Numbered from the stretch's first letter, positions 43,188 through 53,774 are shown. The stretch: DNA of 64,000 nucleotides from Peribacillus folii (GCF_030271255.1 NZ_JASJOM010000003.1:372001-436000), one strand, 5' to 3'. Translations and numbers: made by a program. The notes: generated from the sequence alone by a model not told the origin.

Positions 43188-44281
43188 AAACTAAATCAGA
43201 ATTGAGGATTGCCATAATCGGAGGCGGCATTGGTGGTTCTTCAGCTGCCGTAGCATTAAAAGCTAAGGGAATTCGGGCGGATGTATATGAGCAGGCACCA
43301 GCTCTGGGAGAGGTTGGTGCGGGGATTGGTATCCGTCCGCCGACCGTGAATTGCTTCAAAAAATGGGGTTTATATGAGGACATAGAACAATTAACTTCAC
43401 GAAGTGACTTCATGGAAATCATAGCCGGAGATGACCAAGTATTCATTAAAGAAGCATGGCCGGTTTTAACGGATGATAAATCAGAGGCATATGCCCGGTT
43501 GATTCATCGTGCAGATTTATTGGATACGTTAATTGCTCATATTCCAGCGAATCAACTTCATTTAAACCACCGTTTAACGGAAGTGATTGATCACGGTGAA
43601 TATGCGGAAGTGAAATTTGCCAATGGCAAAACAATTGAAGCGGATATCGTCGTCGCGGCGGATGGGATCCGTTCCCCCATTCGTGCACAAGTATTGGGCC
43701 AACATGATCCAATATTTTCTGGATATCTAGCACACCGTGCCTTGATTTCTAATGATGCAGTACTTGGCATGTCTTCGGAAGAAAACATCTTGCGTATTTA
43801 TGTTGATGGTAAGAATTCAGTTTATTTATTGCCACTAGAGCGCCGAAAGCAAGTCTCTGTTGATATTACAGTTCCGGGTAAGTTCGCATGGCGTCCGGAA
43901 ATGACGAAGGAACTAATCATGGAGAGTGTTAAAGGCTTTGGCCCTACCATTCAAAAAATCATTGAAAATATTAAATTGGAAGATATCGTAACTCGTCCGT
44001 TATGTGACATTGAACCAATGGATAAGTGGAGCACCAAATGTGTAACATTGATAGGTGATGCTGCTCACGCCATGCTGCACAATCAGGGACAAGGGGCGAA
44101 CATGGCCATCCAAGACGCGGATGCATTAGCAGAAGCGATTGCTAAAGCTGAAACAGCTGAAGAAGCATTACAAAATTACGAAGAGCAACGTAAACCAATT
44201 ACGAAGCTATACCAGAATTTATCCCGTCTGTTTCCAACTGATGAAGCGGAGACAGCATTCCCGGAAAAAGCGCATTTCTAA
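43184..44281 (+). CDS. FAD-dependent aromatic hydroxylase (class A monooxygenase)
   Basis: A 365-aa flavoprotein with IAIIGGGIGGSSAAVALKA, the LIHRADLLDTL contact, the DG motif VVAADGIRSPIR and the GD motif LIGDAAHAMLHNQGQGANMA. Length and motifs resemble salicylate hydroxylase and 6-hydroxynicotinate 3-monooxygenase-like enzymes, which hydroxylate a ring acid, often with decarboxylation, using NAD(P)H and O2. It differs from the 3-hydroxybenzoate 6-monooxygenase at 31102 in lacking the SARMWGE-type ending. The start overlaps the upstream aromatic-acid porter, so it acts on the imported compound. No ring-cleavage gene follows directly. Confidence 0.85.
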   Translation: MKTKSELRIAIIGGGIGGSSAAVALKAKGIRADVYEQAPALGEVGAGIGIRPPTVNCFKKWGLYEDIEQLTSRSDFMEIIAGDDQVFIKEAWPVLTDDKSEAYARLIHRADLLDTLIAHIPANQLHLNHRLTEVIDHGEYAEVKFANGKTIEADIVVAADGIRSPIRAQVLGQHDPIFSGYLAHRALISNDAVLGMSSEENILRIYVDGKNSVYLLPLERRKQVSVDITVPGKFAWRPEMTKELIMESVKGFGPTIQKIIENIKLEDIVTRPLCDIEPMDKWSTKCVTLIGDAAHAMLHNQGQGANMAIQDADALAEAIAKAETAEEALQNYEEQRKPITKLYQNLSRLFPTDEAETAFPEKAHF

Positions 44282-44401
44282 AAGTCAAGGTATTGTCCAT
44301 CCTAATTCGAAGCGAATGTCTGTGATGAACAGCTAGAATAAATATAGATGATGAACTTAATTAACTGAATATTCAAACATTACTTAAAGGGGGTCTCAGA
44401 T

Positions 44402-45328
44402 TTGCCTGTACATCCCGAAATAAAAAAAATATTGGATATGATTCCGGAATCCGATGCCAACCATAAGATCAATCCGGAAGAACATAGAAAAGCGTTCAAT
44501 ACACCCATTCTACCTGTTGAAAAACGTGAGCAAGTCTATTCTGTTGAAGAGGTGTCGATTCCTACTTCGGTAACCACTATTCCGATAAGAATTTACACGC
44601 CGTATAAAAGCGAATCTTATTCATTGTTAATCTACTTTCATGGAGGAGCATTTTTCTCAGGGAATTTAGAAAGCCATGATGAAATCGTTCGATCGATATG
44701 TATGGAGTCCGGCTATAAAGTCATATCCGTGGATTATCGACTGGCCCCAGAATATCCCTTTCCTGCTGCTTTAGAGGATTGTTATCATGTCACAAAATGG
44801 GCAACGGAACACATGGATGAATTGAAATGGGACAGTCAGAACCTGGCTCTTGCGGGGGATAGCTCTGGCGGGAATTTGGTTGCTGCGGTTTCTCTGAAGG
44901 CCCGTGACAAGAAGGATTTCACCGTTACTAAGCAAGTGTTGTATTATCCATCTTTAGATCTTGACTTCAGTGAATTCCGGTATCCCTCCCTAGTTGAAAA
45001 TGGTCAAGGGTATTTCGTGGAAAGTGAGCGACTAGCAGAACTCAATTCCTTTTATCTGATGGGGAATGCAGATGTTAATCATCCGTATGTATCACCCATA
45101 CGAGCAGATAATTTAGATGATCTTCCGAATGCACTGGTCATCACTGCAGAATATGATCCATTCCGCGATGAAGGGGAGCTATTTGCCGAGAAATTAAAAA
45201 AATGTGGTGTACATGTAGAAACGAAAAGGTATGAAGGTGCCACTCATGGTTTTTTAGGCAGATTCACGCACTTAGATGAATATAAAGACGTGTATAAACG
45301 GACAGCTCAATTTTTAAATTCCAAGTAA
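44402..45328 (+). CDS. Alpha/beta-hydrolase, hormone-sensitive lipase (family IV) type
   Basis: A 308-aa esterase. The oxyanion HGGAFFSG motif, the nucleophile in LAGDSSGGNLVAAV, the Asp in TAEYDPFRDEG and the His in GATHGFLG are all present. The VDYRLAPEYPFPAALEDC tract is the family IV hallmark. It hydrolyses short-chain esters or lactones in the cytoplasm. The start is TTG 44402 with AAGGGGG eight bases upstream. It follows the aromatic porter/hydroxylase pair, so it may free an aromatic acid from an ester, but it could be a separate unit since about 120 bases lie between. Confidence 0.9.
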   Translation: MPVHPEIKKILDMIPESDANHKINPEEHRKAFNTPILPVEKREQVYSVEEVSIPTSVTTIPIRIYTPYKSESYSLLIYFHGGAFFSGNLESHDEIVRSICMESGYKVISVDYRLAPEYPFPAALEDCYHVTKWATEHMDELKWDSQNLALAGDSSGGNLVAAVSLKARDKKDFTVTKQVLYYPSLDLDFSEFRYPSLVENGQGYFVESERLAELNSFYLMGNADVNHPYVSPIRADNLDDLPNALVITAEYDPFRDEGELFAEKLKKCGVHVETKRYEGATHGFLGRFTHLDEYKDVYKRTAQFLNSK

Positions 45329-45591
45329 GAATTTTGAAAAATATCGCAACTTGAAACCGAAGGTACCAACGATCGTTAAACAGACTTTACCAAAGAAGTG
45401 CTTTCGCATCATAAACTTTCATTGTTGTGAAAGCCCTTCCTTTATATTGAATCTACTGGAATATTCTCTGGGCTTTATAGCAGGAATTAAAAATGACGGC
45501 TGTGCACCCTAACGGATTAGTAATTCAGCTCAATTCCCTAATAACTTATCGCTTTAATAATAGATGTTTGTCAGGAAGGGTGTGTTTATTA

Positions 45592-46833
45592 ATGGAAAAA
45601 AGAAAGTTTTGGAGCTATGAGAATAAATTAACCGCAATCTTTTTCTTCTCTATCGGGTTTGTATTTTTTGATCGATTGGCTATTAATTATCTTATTCCAT
45701 TCATGCAAGAAGATTTTAGCCTGACAAATACTCAAATCGGAATGCTCTCTTCAGCATTAGCGATTACATGGGCCCTTTCGGGTCCAATCTTGGGGTATAT
45801 TTCCGACAGGGTCAAAAGTAAAGTAGCTGTCTTGGTCTCAATGGTCCTGTTGTTTTCCTTCTTATCATTGGCACATGGACTAGCGGCGTCTTTTGCCATC
45901 CTGATTGTTTTACGTTTGATTATGGGTATTGCTGAAGGACCAATAATCCCAATTTCTTCATCTATATTATCAGTGGAATCTACCCCTGAGCGCAGAGGGT
46001 TCAACCTAGGCTTTACGGCTGGGACTTCATATGGTGTTTTTGGGGGATTCTTGGCACCTCTGGTCATTGTTGCATTGGCAAATGCAACTGATTGGCGGAC
46101 CGCATTTTATTTAACGATCCTACCGGGTCTGGTTATTGCCCTTTTCATTTTGAAGGTCGTGAAAAATCCTAAGAAAAATTATGATACATCCAATTCTCCC
46201 GCAATTCCGAAAGAAAAAGTAAGCATTAAACAAATAATCAAAGATCGGAATATTTGGCTATGTGTCATCGTTTCTTGTAGTTTTTGGGTATTCCTTCTAC
46301 CCTTCTCCATTTATGCACCTCTATATCTGATTCAAGTGAAACAATTGTCTCTAAGTACTATGAGTATGGTAATGGCAGCCTTTGGTGCCGGAAATGCAGT
46401 CTGGGGATTTATCGTTCCAGCCATTTCAGATCGTGTGGGACGAAAACCGACATCTCTAATATTTGGGGTCCTAACCTTATTCGTACCGCTTACACTAATG
46501 TACGTTGACAACGTAGTAGCACTATCCGTGCTGATTTTCGTTTTTGTTTCTGGGATTGGAAATTTAACCATGTTTACGACTACAATTCCGGCAGAAACGG
46601 TTCCAATCCAATATGCCGCTGCTACGATTGGGTTTATACTTGCAGCAACGGAAATTGTCGGAGGCGTCCTTAGCCCTTTGTATAGTGGGATGGCCGCCGA
46701 TGCTTGGGGCCTTACAGCACCGCTTTGGATCAGTGCTGGAGGCGGGCTTCTTGCTTTTGTTTTCTCACTATTTCTTAAAGAATCGGCGCCAGTAAAGGTT
46801 CGGAGCAACAAGGAGATGGAAAGTGCCATATAA
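45592..46833 (+). CDS. MFS transporter
   Basis: A 413-aa porter with 12 predicted segments. It has the early FVFFDRLAINYLIPFMQEDF and TQIGMLSSALAITWALSGPI, the loop motif ISDRVKSK, the helix-4 GIAEGPIIPISSSIL and the second-half ISDRVGRKPTSL. The overall pattern is closest to organic-anion or sugar-acid symporters (ACS-like). ATG 45592 is chosen over an in-frame ATG 33 codons upstream, because AGGAAGGG precedes it and the upstream extension is not hydrophobic or family-like. The substrate is likely an aromatic or short organic acid by context; this is not shown by sequence. Confidence 0.85.
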   Translation: MEKRKFWSYENKLTAIFFFSIGFVFFDRLAINYLIPFMQEDFSLTNTQIGMLSSALAITWALSGPILGYISDRVKSKVAVLVSMVLLFSFLSLAHGLAASFAILIVLRLIMGIAEGPIIPISSSILSVESTPERRGFNLGFTAGTSYGVFGGFLAPLVIVALANATDWRTAFYLTILPGLVIALFILKVVKNPKKNYDTSNSPAIPKEKVSIKQIIKDRNIWLCVIVSCSFWVFLLPFSIYAPLYLIQVKQLSLSTMSMVMAAFGAGNAVWGFIVPAISDRVGRKPTSLIFGVLTLFVPLTLMYVDNVVALSVLIFVFVSGIGNLTMFTTTIPAETVPIQYAAATIGFILAATEIVGGVLSPLYSGMAADAWGLTAPLWISAGGGLLAFVFSLFLKESAPVKVRSNKEMESAI

Positions 46834-47067
46834 AATCAATGGTGAACGTTGATTGTCGTTTCAAGATTTCATCCGAGTGAAAAATTCCTAATTATTTATA
46901 TAAAGTGAAAGTGTTGAACATCGGAGGCGGAAGATCCAGCTTAAGACATTCTTCTTGCCTTCCTTTCGTATGATTTGTGATTGGGATTTCCGCAAAGCTT
47001 GCGTTTGATTAAAAAGGCTGGTATTTGGAAGCGCTTTAAGGATAACGGTATCCTGGAGGGAGAAGTA

Positions 47068-48024
47068 TTGTATAAAAAAACCACTATGGAAGTATTTCCG
47101 ATAATTGTTCCATTTTGTAATAAGCTGAAGAGTATCAACTTTTACTTAGTAAGATATAAGGATTCCTTGATATTGATTGATGCTGGGATGGACACCGAAG
47201 ACTGCTGGCGGTCCCTGCAAAAAATTCTAGAGGAAAATCATTATAAATTGATTGATATTTCAGCGATATTACTAACCCATCATCACACAGACCATATTGG
47301 CCTGGTTAACAGAATTGTGTGTGCCAATCCCATTCCCGTATACGCACATCCTCGTGCCATCCCTATACTGAAAAGAGACAGCGAATACATGAAACGGAGG
47401 AAAGAATTTTTCAGAAATCTGTACCGACAAATGGGGTGCGGAAAATTCGGTGATCGACAAGTAGTCGATTTACATAATCCAATTCTTCTAACAGAAGATA
47501 AAAAAATCGAATGTGATATTAAAGTGGCTCAAGACCTGTTTTTTGACTTTGATATTTTGGATATTCCTGGACATGCTCCCGACCAGATCGCCTTCTATAA
47601 TAGGAATTGTAAATGGTTATTTTCAGGGGATTTATTAATTGCACATATGGCCAGCAATGCCTTCATAGAACCAAATCTAGATGGGGTGCGTACAAATTCC
47701 TTGATTCAGCAAAAGCGTTCATTGGAAAAGTGCTTATCATTGGATGTAGAGGTCATCTTTTCAGGTCACGGTGATATCTTGCAAAATCCTGTAGATATTA
47801 TAAAAGAAAGAATAATAGAGTTGGATAAGAAAGCCAATATTTACTTGGACATCATCAAATCAGGGATTTCAACTGGACATGACATTGCCCGATTCCGTTT
47901 TAATGAAAGATACGAAAAGCAGTTTTTCAATATCATCTCTGAAATTATTGGTTACCTTGATTATCTGGAATTACAAGGGGAAATTCATAAAGAAATGGAA
48001 AATGGAATTTGGCAGTATTATTAA
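47068..48024 (+). CDS. Metallo-beta-lactamase-fold hydrolase
   Basis: A 318-aa protein with LLTHHHTDHIGLV, the distal His in IPGHAPDQIAF, the Asp of FSGDLLI and FSGHGD, which together form the full binuclear MBL site. The C-terminal 90 residues are helical (DIIKERIIELDKKANIYLD). The family includes thioesterase- and lactonase-like hydrolases. TTG 47068 is used because GGAGG is eight bases upstream; a longer frame starts at 46981 without a ribosome site. It follows an MFS gene and may belong to its unit. The substrate is unknown, and the protein is only distantly like the other MBL in this window. Confidence 0.82.
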   Translation: MYKKTTMEVFPIIVPFCNKLKSINFYLVRYKDSLILIDAGMDTEDCWRSLQKILEENHYKLIDISAILLTHHHTDHIGLVNRIVCANPIPVYAHPRAIPILKRDSEYMKRRKEFFRNLYRQMGCGKFGDRQVVDLHNPILLTEDKKIECDIKVAQDLFFDFDILDIPGHAPDQIAFYNRNCKWLFSGDLLIAHMASNAFIEPNLDGVRTNSLIQQKRSLEKCLSLDVEVIFSGHGDILQNPVDIIKERIIELDKKANIYLDIIKSGISTGHDIARFRFNERYEKQFFNIISEIIGYLDYLELQGEIHKEMENGIWQYY

Positions 48025-48679
48025 TGAGGCACAAATCCGTGTTGGTAATGCGCTGCTTCTGATAACAGCGATTATCTGAATGATATCTATATTCTTCTGT
48101 TTTATTGGAAGCATACTAGCTAGTTACTTCATTTTCATAAGGATAATTATTCGAATAATAATCGAGAATGGATAAAAAGGTGATGGTTTGTTTCATTATG
48201 GAATAAGCTGTCGTCTTTTTTTGTTGTTTAAAAGCAAAGGACTTGAAAGGTTAAAAAATCATTTGTAAAGGGGATATAATTTTGCAAGTGAAGGTTCATG
48301 ATCACAGACCTCCCATGCAGTTCGTTCAATGCGGCACCCTGATATGCACAGTTCCATCATTTCTCCCGTTGACTTTATGAATCTTTATCAGCTGTGTTCG
48401 AGTTCTTTTTGCGCTGCATGAAGACGAATAAACTCTATTCCAGATGGTCACATTAACTATACATGAATAGCCGAGCATTGGAGTGCGAATAAGTGCTAAT
48501 TAACAAGAACATAATCAAGTGGTTTGCCTAAGCAATCGTAAAACCATCAAAGATATATTTAGGAGTAAATGTAATCCGGTCGATAATCGAGTGAATCATT
48601 CCAAGAATCAAAGAACAAAGCTAATTACTCCTTTTGCTGGATTCAGGTGAAATGAATTACTGAAAAAGAGGTTGTGCTA
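48025..48679. other. Gap without recognisable gene
   Basis: It contains a perfect 14-bp palindrome, ATTATTCGAATAAT, at 48146-48159, which could be a small operator. Otherwise no coding frame, promoter or RNA structure stood out. Confidence 0.35.
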
Positions 48680-49624
48680 ATGAATGTGAAAAGTAATAAA
48701 CAAGCGAGAATTGGTATGGGCCTAGGGGCAACTTCTGCTGTTGCTTGGGGTGTAGATACGGTGATCATCGGCATTATAATCGCAAGTACACCTTTTAAAC
48801 AGTCGATATTGCTTGCACCAATTATAGCAGCATTCATGCATGATCTTTTCTCGGCGTTATGGGTTACCTTACTTATGATCATAAAAGGTGAGTTTATTAG
48901 TGTATTGAAGTTACTTAAAACGAAAAGCGGTGCAATTTTAGTTATAGGAGCTTTATCTGGCGGACCTTTGGCAATGACCTTTTATTTTTTGGGCATTCAA
49001 TATGTGGGAGTAACTTATGCCGCGAGCATTTCTTCTATATTTCCTGGCATAGGCGCGGTGCTTGCTTTTACTTTTTTGAAGGAAAAAATGAACGGGAGAA
49101 CTTGGCTTGGGATAATAATGAGTATCTCCGGAGTAATCATATTGGCCTATATGCCATCAAGATTGGACATGGATAGTCACTTTTTCATTGGAATATTATT
49201 TTCATTAGGAGCCGCTGTATTTTGGGGACTCGAAGGGGTGATAGGTGCTTGGGGAATGAAAGGGGACGATGTCGTTCCGTTGTATGCGATTAATATAAGG
49301 CAGATGACCTCTGCTTTATGTTATGGGCTATTTATTGTGTCATTTATCCATGGCTATCCTCTCGTTCTTGAAGCGGTGTCCTCTAAGATCGTATGGGTAA
49401 TAGCCGTGGCAGGTTTATTGGGATCTGCTAATTATTCTTTATACTACATGTCAATCAATTTAATAGGTGCTGCCAGAGGACAATCGCTCAACAATACCTA
49501 TGTTTTTTGGGCGATCGTTACCGAAATCCTCTTTATAGGCACCCCTGTCAGCTTACAATTCGTTATAGGCGCAGCAATAGTATTGATAGGTTCCATTCTC
49601 GTTTCTGGCAGTGCAAAAGAATAG
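48680..49624 (+). CDS. EamA-family (DMT) membrane transporter
   Basis: A 314-aa protein with ten hydrophobic segments in two five-helix EamA repeats. The first repeat has GATSAVAWGVDTVIIGIIIA and SSIFPGIGAVLAFTFLKEKM, the second FSLGAAVFWGLEGVIGAWGM and AAIVLIGSILVSG. The conserved (A/S)xxFPxxxxxxxxxxLxEk turn is visible. These proteins move metabolites such as amino acids or nucleosides; specificity is not predictable. ATG 48680 has AGAGG eight bases upstream, while a GTG two codons earlier would be too close. Single-gene unit. Confidence 0.85.
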   Translation: MNVKSNKQARIGMGLGATSAVAWGVDTVIIGIIIASTPFKQSILLAPIIAAFMHDLFSALWVTLLMIIKGEFISVLKLLKTKSGAILVIGALSGGPLAMTFYFLGIQYVGVTYAASISSIFPGIGAVLAFTFLKEKMNGRTWLGIIMSISGVIILAYMPSRLDMDSHFFIGILFSLGAAVFWGLEGVIGAWGMKGDDVVPLYAINIRQMTSALCYGLFIVSFIHGYPLVLEAVSSKIVWVIAVAGLLGSANYSLYYMSINLIGAARGQSLNNTYVFWAIVTEILFIGTPVSLQFVIGAAIVLIGSILVSGSAKE

Positions 49625-50171
49625 ATGTTAAATACAACTAGCTGCCTGCGGACGGATGAGAAATACCGGAAACAATTACTACTTGATATTAAAAACTGCC
49701 GATGGAGGACCTCCATACACCTAAAATGGCAGCAATTGTACCCTTATTTTGCGAGGGGGCAATTGATAATACATAGTTTTAATAAAGTGCTCGACCAATG
49801 GAAGCCGGGTTTTTTTGCATGGTTTCCATCTGATTGCCTTCCCCACACAACTATAGGTTCAGCATTTCAAGTTTTATGAATCATGCCTGGGCCATTTCTG
49901 CTCTTATGCTTTGATTATTAGGTATCACCTTCGCTAATTAAATAGGTGGAAAGCCTGCCATTAACTTTGGGAGATTCACAAGGGAGGGAAGTGAAGGTAA
50001 AAAGAGGACATGGAAGTTAATTCCGTAATAGCGGTTTGTAAAATCTTCGATTCAAAGATGTCATCTGCTTGTAACTGGAAATTATTAGCTTGTATAACCG
50101 TAAATTCTTCAACAAGAAGATGGCAATAATAGTAAACGATATGGGCTATTGAAATCCAGGAGGTTCTAGTT
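49625..50171. other. Gap between EamA and MFS genes
   Basis: The imperfect hairpin TGGAAGCC...GGTTTCCA at about 49798-49829 encloses a T7 run and may weakly terminate the EamA transcript. An 84-codon frame directly after the EamA stop has no ribosome site and no family signal. Confidence 0.35.
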
Positions 50172-51602
50172 ATGGAATCAAGTTATAAAGGTACAGATAA
50201 AATGATTACAGGTATCGTGTTTGGGGTTATTACATTCTGGTTATTTGCACAAGCAATGGTCAATGTGGTTCCCGCTGTTCAAAAGGATTTGAGTATTTCA
50301 CTTGGAACGGTGAACATTGCCATTAGTTTAACGGCTTTGTTCTCAGGACTGTTCATCGTTGCTGCTGGCGGGCTTGCCGATAAAATTGGCCGTAAAAAAA
50401 TTGCCATCATAGGGTTCATTTTAAGTATAGTGGGTTCACTTTGCCTCGTTTTAACTCAAGGATCCTTATTGCTTATTATAGGACGTATCATTCAAGGGCT
50501 CTCAGCTGCATGTATTATGCCCTCAACCATTGCATTAATGAAAGCTTATTTCGAAGGGAAGGCTCGTCAGCGCGCCCTTAGCTTTTGGTCAATCGGTTCC
50601 TGGGGCGAATCCGGGGTTGCCTCTTTCGCCGGCGGTGCAATTGCGGCATATTTAGGTTGGAGATGGATTTTCATTTTTTCTATCTTCTTTGCCCTTATTG
50701 GTATGTTTTTACTGAAAGACACGCCAGAAAGCAAACAGGAATCTTCAGATTCTTTTACATTCGATTACACTGGTTTGGTTATCTTCATCATTACTATGAT
50801 TTCTTTAAACGTATTTATTAATTACGGTGCAGATTTAGGATGGACAAGTCCGCTTACCATTGGATTACTGGTTGTCACAATCATAGGTCTGATTGTTTTC
50901 ATTAAAATCGAAAAGGGTAAAGATATCGTATTGATTGATTTTGCCGTATTTAGCAATAAGCCTTATACTGGTGCTGCTATTTCCAATTTCTTGCTGAATG
51001 CAATTGCTGGTACACTAGTTGTAGCCAATACGTATGTTCAAGTAGGTCGTGGATTCAATTCCTTCCAATCAGGTATGTTGTCACTTGGTTATTTAGTGGC
51101 CGTCCTTGCGATGATTCGTGTCGGAGAGAAAATATTACAAAAGGTAGGAGCCAAGTCACCAATGATTTGGGGTGCCTTGATCACGACTATCGGGGTGGCC
51201 ATGATGGGTTTAACCTTCTTACCAGATCTTACTTATACAATCATGGTTTTCATTGGTTTTGCACTATTTGGACTTGGACTTGGATTATATGCAACCCCAT
51301 CGACAGATACCTCTGTATCAAATGCACCGGTGGGTAAAATTGGTGAAGCGGCTGGAGTTTATAAAATGGCAAGCTCACTTGGCAGTGCATTCGGTGTAGC
51401 GATTTCTGCAATTGTTTATGGAGCAATATCAGCGAATGGGAATCTTGAAACAGCGGCATCGCTCGGTATTATCGTAAACGTAATATTCGGGATACTTTCC
51501 ATACTATCTATTATCTTTATGGTGCCTAAAGATACCGGTAAAACATCTAATGCCTCTATCAAATCCCCAGATGTCCCCAAACGGCAGCCAATTACAGAAT
51601 GA
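50172..51602 (+). CDS. MFS transporter, 14-segment drug:H+ antiporter (DHA2) type
   Basis: A 476-aa protein with about 14 membrane segments. It has the motif-A loop LADKIGRKKIAIIG, the helix-4 IIGRIIQGLSAACIMPSTIA and the helix-5 antiporter motif region GGAIAAYLGWRWIFIF. These match QacA/SdrM/NorB-like exporters of quaternary amines, quinolones or fatty acids. AGGAGG precedes ATG 50172. It is 46 bases upstream of an M20 amidohydrolase, so the pair may instead move and cleave a conjugated amino acid. Both roles are inferred. Confidence 0.87.
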   Translation: MESSYKGTDKMITGIVFGVITFWLFAQAMVNVVPAVQKDLSISLGTVNIAISLTALFSGLFIVAAGGLADKIGRKKIAIIGFILSIVGSLCLVLTQGSLLLIIGRIIQGLSAACIMPSTIALMKAYFEGKARQRALSFWSIGSWGESGVASFAGGAIAAYLGWRWIFIFSIFFALIGMFLLKDTPESKQESSDSFTFDYTGLVIFIITMISLNVFINYGADLGWTSPLTIGLLVVTIIGLIVFIKIEKGKDIVLIDFAVFSNKPYTGAAISNFLLNAIAGTLVVANTYVQVGRGFNSFQSGMLSLGYLVAVLAMIRVGEKILQKVGAKSPMIWGALITTIGVAMMGLTFLPDLTYTIMVFIGFALFGLGLGLYATPSTDTSVSNAPVGKIGEAAGVYKMASSLGSAFGVAISAIVYGAISANGNLETAASLGIIVNVIFGILSILSIIFMVPKDTGKTSNASIKSPDVPKRQPITE

Positions 51603-51648
51603 TTTGCCACATTAGTGGCGTTTCGAAAACGAATGAAGGGAAGATGAA

Positions 51649-52842
51649 ATGAGAATGAGAAATACATTAATGGAAATGCTGGAATCCCGTAAGGATGAAA
51701 TGATTGAAATCCGTAGACACCTGCATGAAAACCCAGAGCTTTCTTTTAAAGAAGAAAAGACAGCTCAATATATTATTGATTTTTATAAAGGAAAAGAAGT
51801 GGATGTTCAATCAAATGTAGGGAATGGGTATGGAATAATCGTCACGATTAAAGGGGGGAAGCCAGGAAAAAACATCGGGCTCCGAGCCGATTTTGATGCA
51901 CTTCCGATTGTCGAGGAAACGGATGTACCCTTTAAATCAAAAAATGAGGGTGTTATGCATGCGTGCGGCCATGATGGACATACTGCCTATATGTTAATTT
52001 TGGCGGATTGCCTCATCCAATTAAAAGCGGAAATTCCAGGTACGATAAAAATCATTCATCAACATGCAGAAGAAGTCCCTCCAGGCGGTGCAAAGAGTAT
52101 CGTAGAATCGGGCATGATTGATGATCTCGATAATATATTTGGAATTCATCTGCTGCCAATGGATGCAGCAGGAGTCGTTGGTTATCACTCGGGATATTCT
52201 TTTAACGGAAGAGCTTATATGAAATTGAACGTGCAAGGCAGAGGCGGACATGGGTCGTCTCCACATCTAGCAAATGATGCCATTGTCGCTGGTGCTCATT
52301 TCGTGACAGCTGCCCAAACGATCATTAGCCGCCGATTGAGTCCTTTTGATATCGGTGTGATTACGATCGGCTCTTTTGATGGAAAAGGGACATTCAATGT
52401 CATTAAAGACAGCGTAGAACTTGAAGGCGATATCCGTTATATGACTGTAGAAACTAAAGCAACCATTGAAAAAGAAGTGAAGCGTCTTGTAAAGGGACTG
52501 GAAGAAGAATTCGGTGTAACATGTGAGCTGACGTATACGAATGATTATCCGCCTCTATATAATGATCCCGCAATTACGGATAAGGTTGCTAAGTTACTTA
52601 ACTCTGCAAATGATAAAGATATTAAAGAAGTGAAGGAATTTCCCGCGCTTCCACCTTCTGAAGACTTTGCTTATTATGCGGAAAAATTCCCATCCTGCTT
52701 CTTTTACATAGGTTGTACGCCTAAAGGAGTTACGAAACCTTATTTTAATCATCATCCTAAATTTGATATTGATGAAGATGCCCTTCTGGTGGCAGCCAAA
52801 GCAGTAGGATATGTCGTTTGCGGTTATTATGAGTTGGATTAG
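51649..52842 (+). CDS. M20 family amidohydrolase (N-acyl-amino acid hydrolase type)
   Basis: A 397-aa M20D enzyme, the third M20 protein in the window. RRHLHENPELSFKEEK, the Cys/His metal motif MHACGHDGHTAY (C106, H108), the glutamates in HQHAEEVPPGGAKS and the dimer-domain GRGGHGSSPH are intact. PPSEDFAYYAE and FNHHPKFDIDEDAL complete it. It hydrolyses an amide bond in an N-acyl amino acid, hippurate-like or auxin-conjugate substrate. The start has GAAGGGAAG upstream and follows the MFS gene closely. It is clearly a different paralogue from the enzyme at 7529 (QHAEEVPP versus QPAEEVAA). Confidence 0.9.
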   Translation: MRMRNTLMEMLESRKDEMIEIRRHLHENPELSFKEEKTAQYIIDFYKGKEVDVQSNVGNGYGIIVTIKGGKPGKNIGLRADFDALPIVEETDVPFKSKNEGVMHACGHDGHTAYMLILADCLIQLKAEIPGTIKIIHQHAEEVPPGGAKSIVESGMIDDLDNIFGIHLLPMDAAGVVGYHSGYSFNGRAYMKLNVQGRGGHGSSPHLANDAIVAGAHFVTAAQTIISRRLSPFDIGVITIGSFDGKGTFNVIKDSVELEGDIRYMTVETKATIEKEVKRLVKGLEEEFGVTCELTYTNDYPPLYNDPAITDKVAKLLNSANDKDIKEVKEFPALPPSEDFAYYAEKFPSCFFYIGCTPKGVTKPYFNHHPKFDIDEDALLVAAKAVGYVVCGYYELD

Positions 52843-52994
52843 GAGCACTCGGCAAAATGAATGAAGCAAGAAGTAGGGGGTTGAAACGGATAGTTCGGCC
52901 CCTTTCACTGTTAATAAAGTTTATCCTCATTTGATTCCACGGCATTCACTGTGGTTTTTGCGAGCGAGATGGCATGGGGAGAGGGGGAGTAACA

Positions 52995-53588
52995 TTGACA
53001 TGGGACATTCTTAATATCATAGGTACGATAGCTTTTGCAATAAGCGGTGCCTTCATTGCCAGGGAAGTGAATTATGATTTATTAGGAGGGTACGTTTTAG
53101 GGTTTACGACAGCCTTCGGGGGCGGCCTTGTTCGCAATCTATTAATTGAAATACCCATTGATCTTATTTGGTCGCAAGGCTTTTTGTTTGGAATTGCCTT
53201 TTTAGGCATTACCATCGCATTTTTCTTGCCGGATAACTGGATTGGCCATTTGAAAAAGTGGGTGATATTTTTCGATGCCATCGGTTTAGCGGCATTCGCC
53301 ATTCAGGGTGCAAACTATGCCGTTTCGATTCAGGCTCCATTGATAGCCGTTATTGTAGCAGCTGTCATGACAGGAGCAGGTGGCGGGATGATACGAGATG
53401 TATTTGCAGGGCGAAAACCAATGATCTTTCACTCGGAGATATATGCCTTGTGGGCTGCATTTGCAGGTTTTACAATTGGTTTGGATGTAATACGCGGGCC
53501 ATATGCAACCTCATTTCTTTTAATCTTAATCGTTGTTTTTAGAATGATATCAGTCCACCTTAAATGGAATCTGCCCCACAAAGAATGA
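52995..53588 (+). CDS. UPF0126/TRIC-type membrane protein
   Basis: A 197-aa, seven-segment membrane protein made of two similar three-helix repeats: IGTIAFAISGAFIAREVNYD, then GYVLGFTTAFGGGLVRNLLI; and IGLAAFAIQGANYAV, then VMTGAGGGMIRDVFAGRKPM. The G-G-G-(M/L)-(I/V)-R-(N/D) motif is the signature of this family, related to trimeric intracellular cation channels; some members are implicated in glycine uptake. The start is uncertain. TTG 52995 fits AGGGGGAG six bases upstream, while ATG 52974 would add seven residues and contain that site. Confidence 0.85.
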   Translation: MTWDILNIIGTIAFAISGAFIAREVNYDLLGGYVLGFTTAFGGGLVRNLLIEIPIDLIWSQGFLFGIAFLGITIAFFLPDNWIGHLKKWVIFFDAIGLAAFAIQGANYAVSIQAPLIAVIVAAVMTGAGGGMIRDVFAGRKPMIFHSEIYALWAAFAGFTIGLDVIRGPYATSFLLILIVVFRMISVHLKWNLPHKE

Positions 53589-53774
53589 TAATCAACTATT
53601 CAAAAATACAACGCTTGAATATATGAACCTCTATAAAATTTCTTTCTTAAAAACGGGTTTATACCATGTACTCGGATTTTATCCCCTCGATTTCTTTTTT
53701 CCGCAATAACGTACTATAGGCTTTGACAGTTAGAAGATACAATGGATGAGGATAGCTTGAAAGGAGCATACCTC

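Noticed and set aside
49625..49879. 84-codon frame starting right after the EamA stop
   Set aside because: No ribosome site; Trp/Cys-rich composition is not like neighbouring genes.
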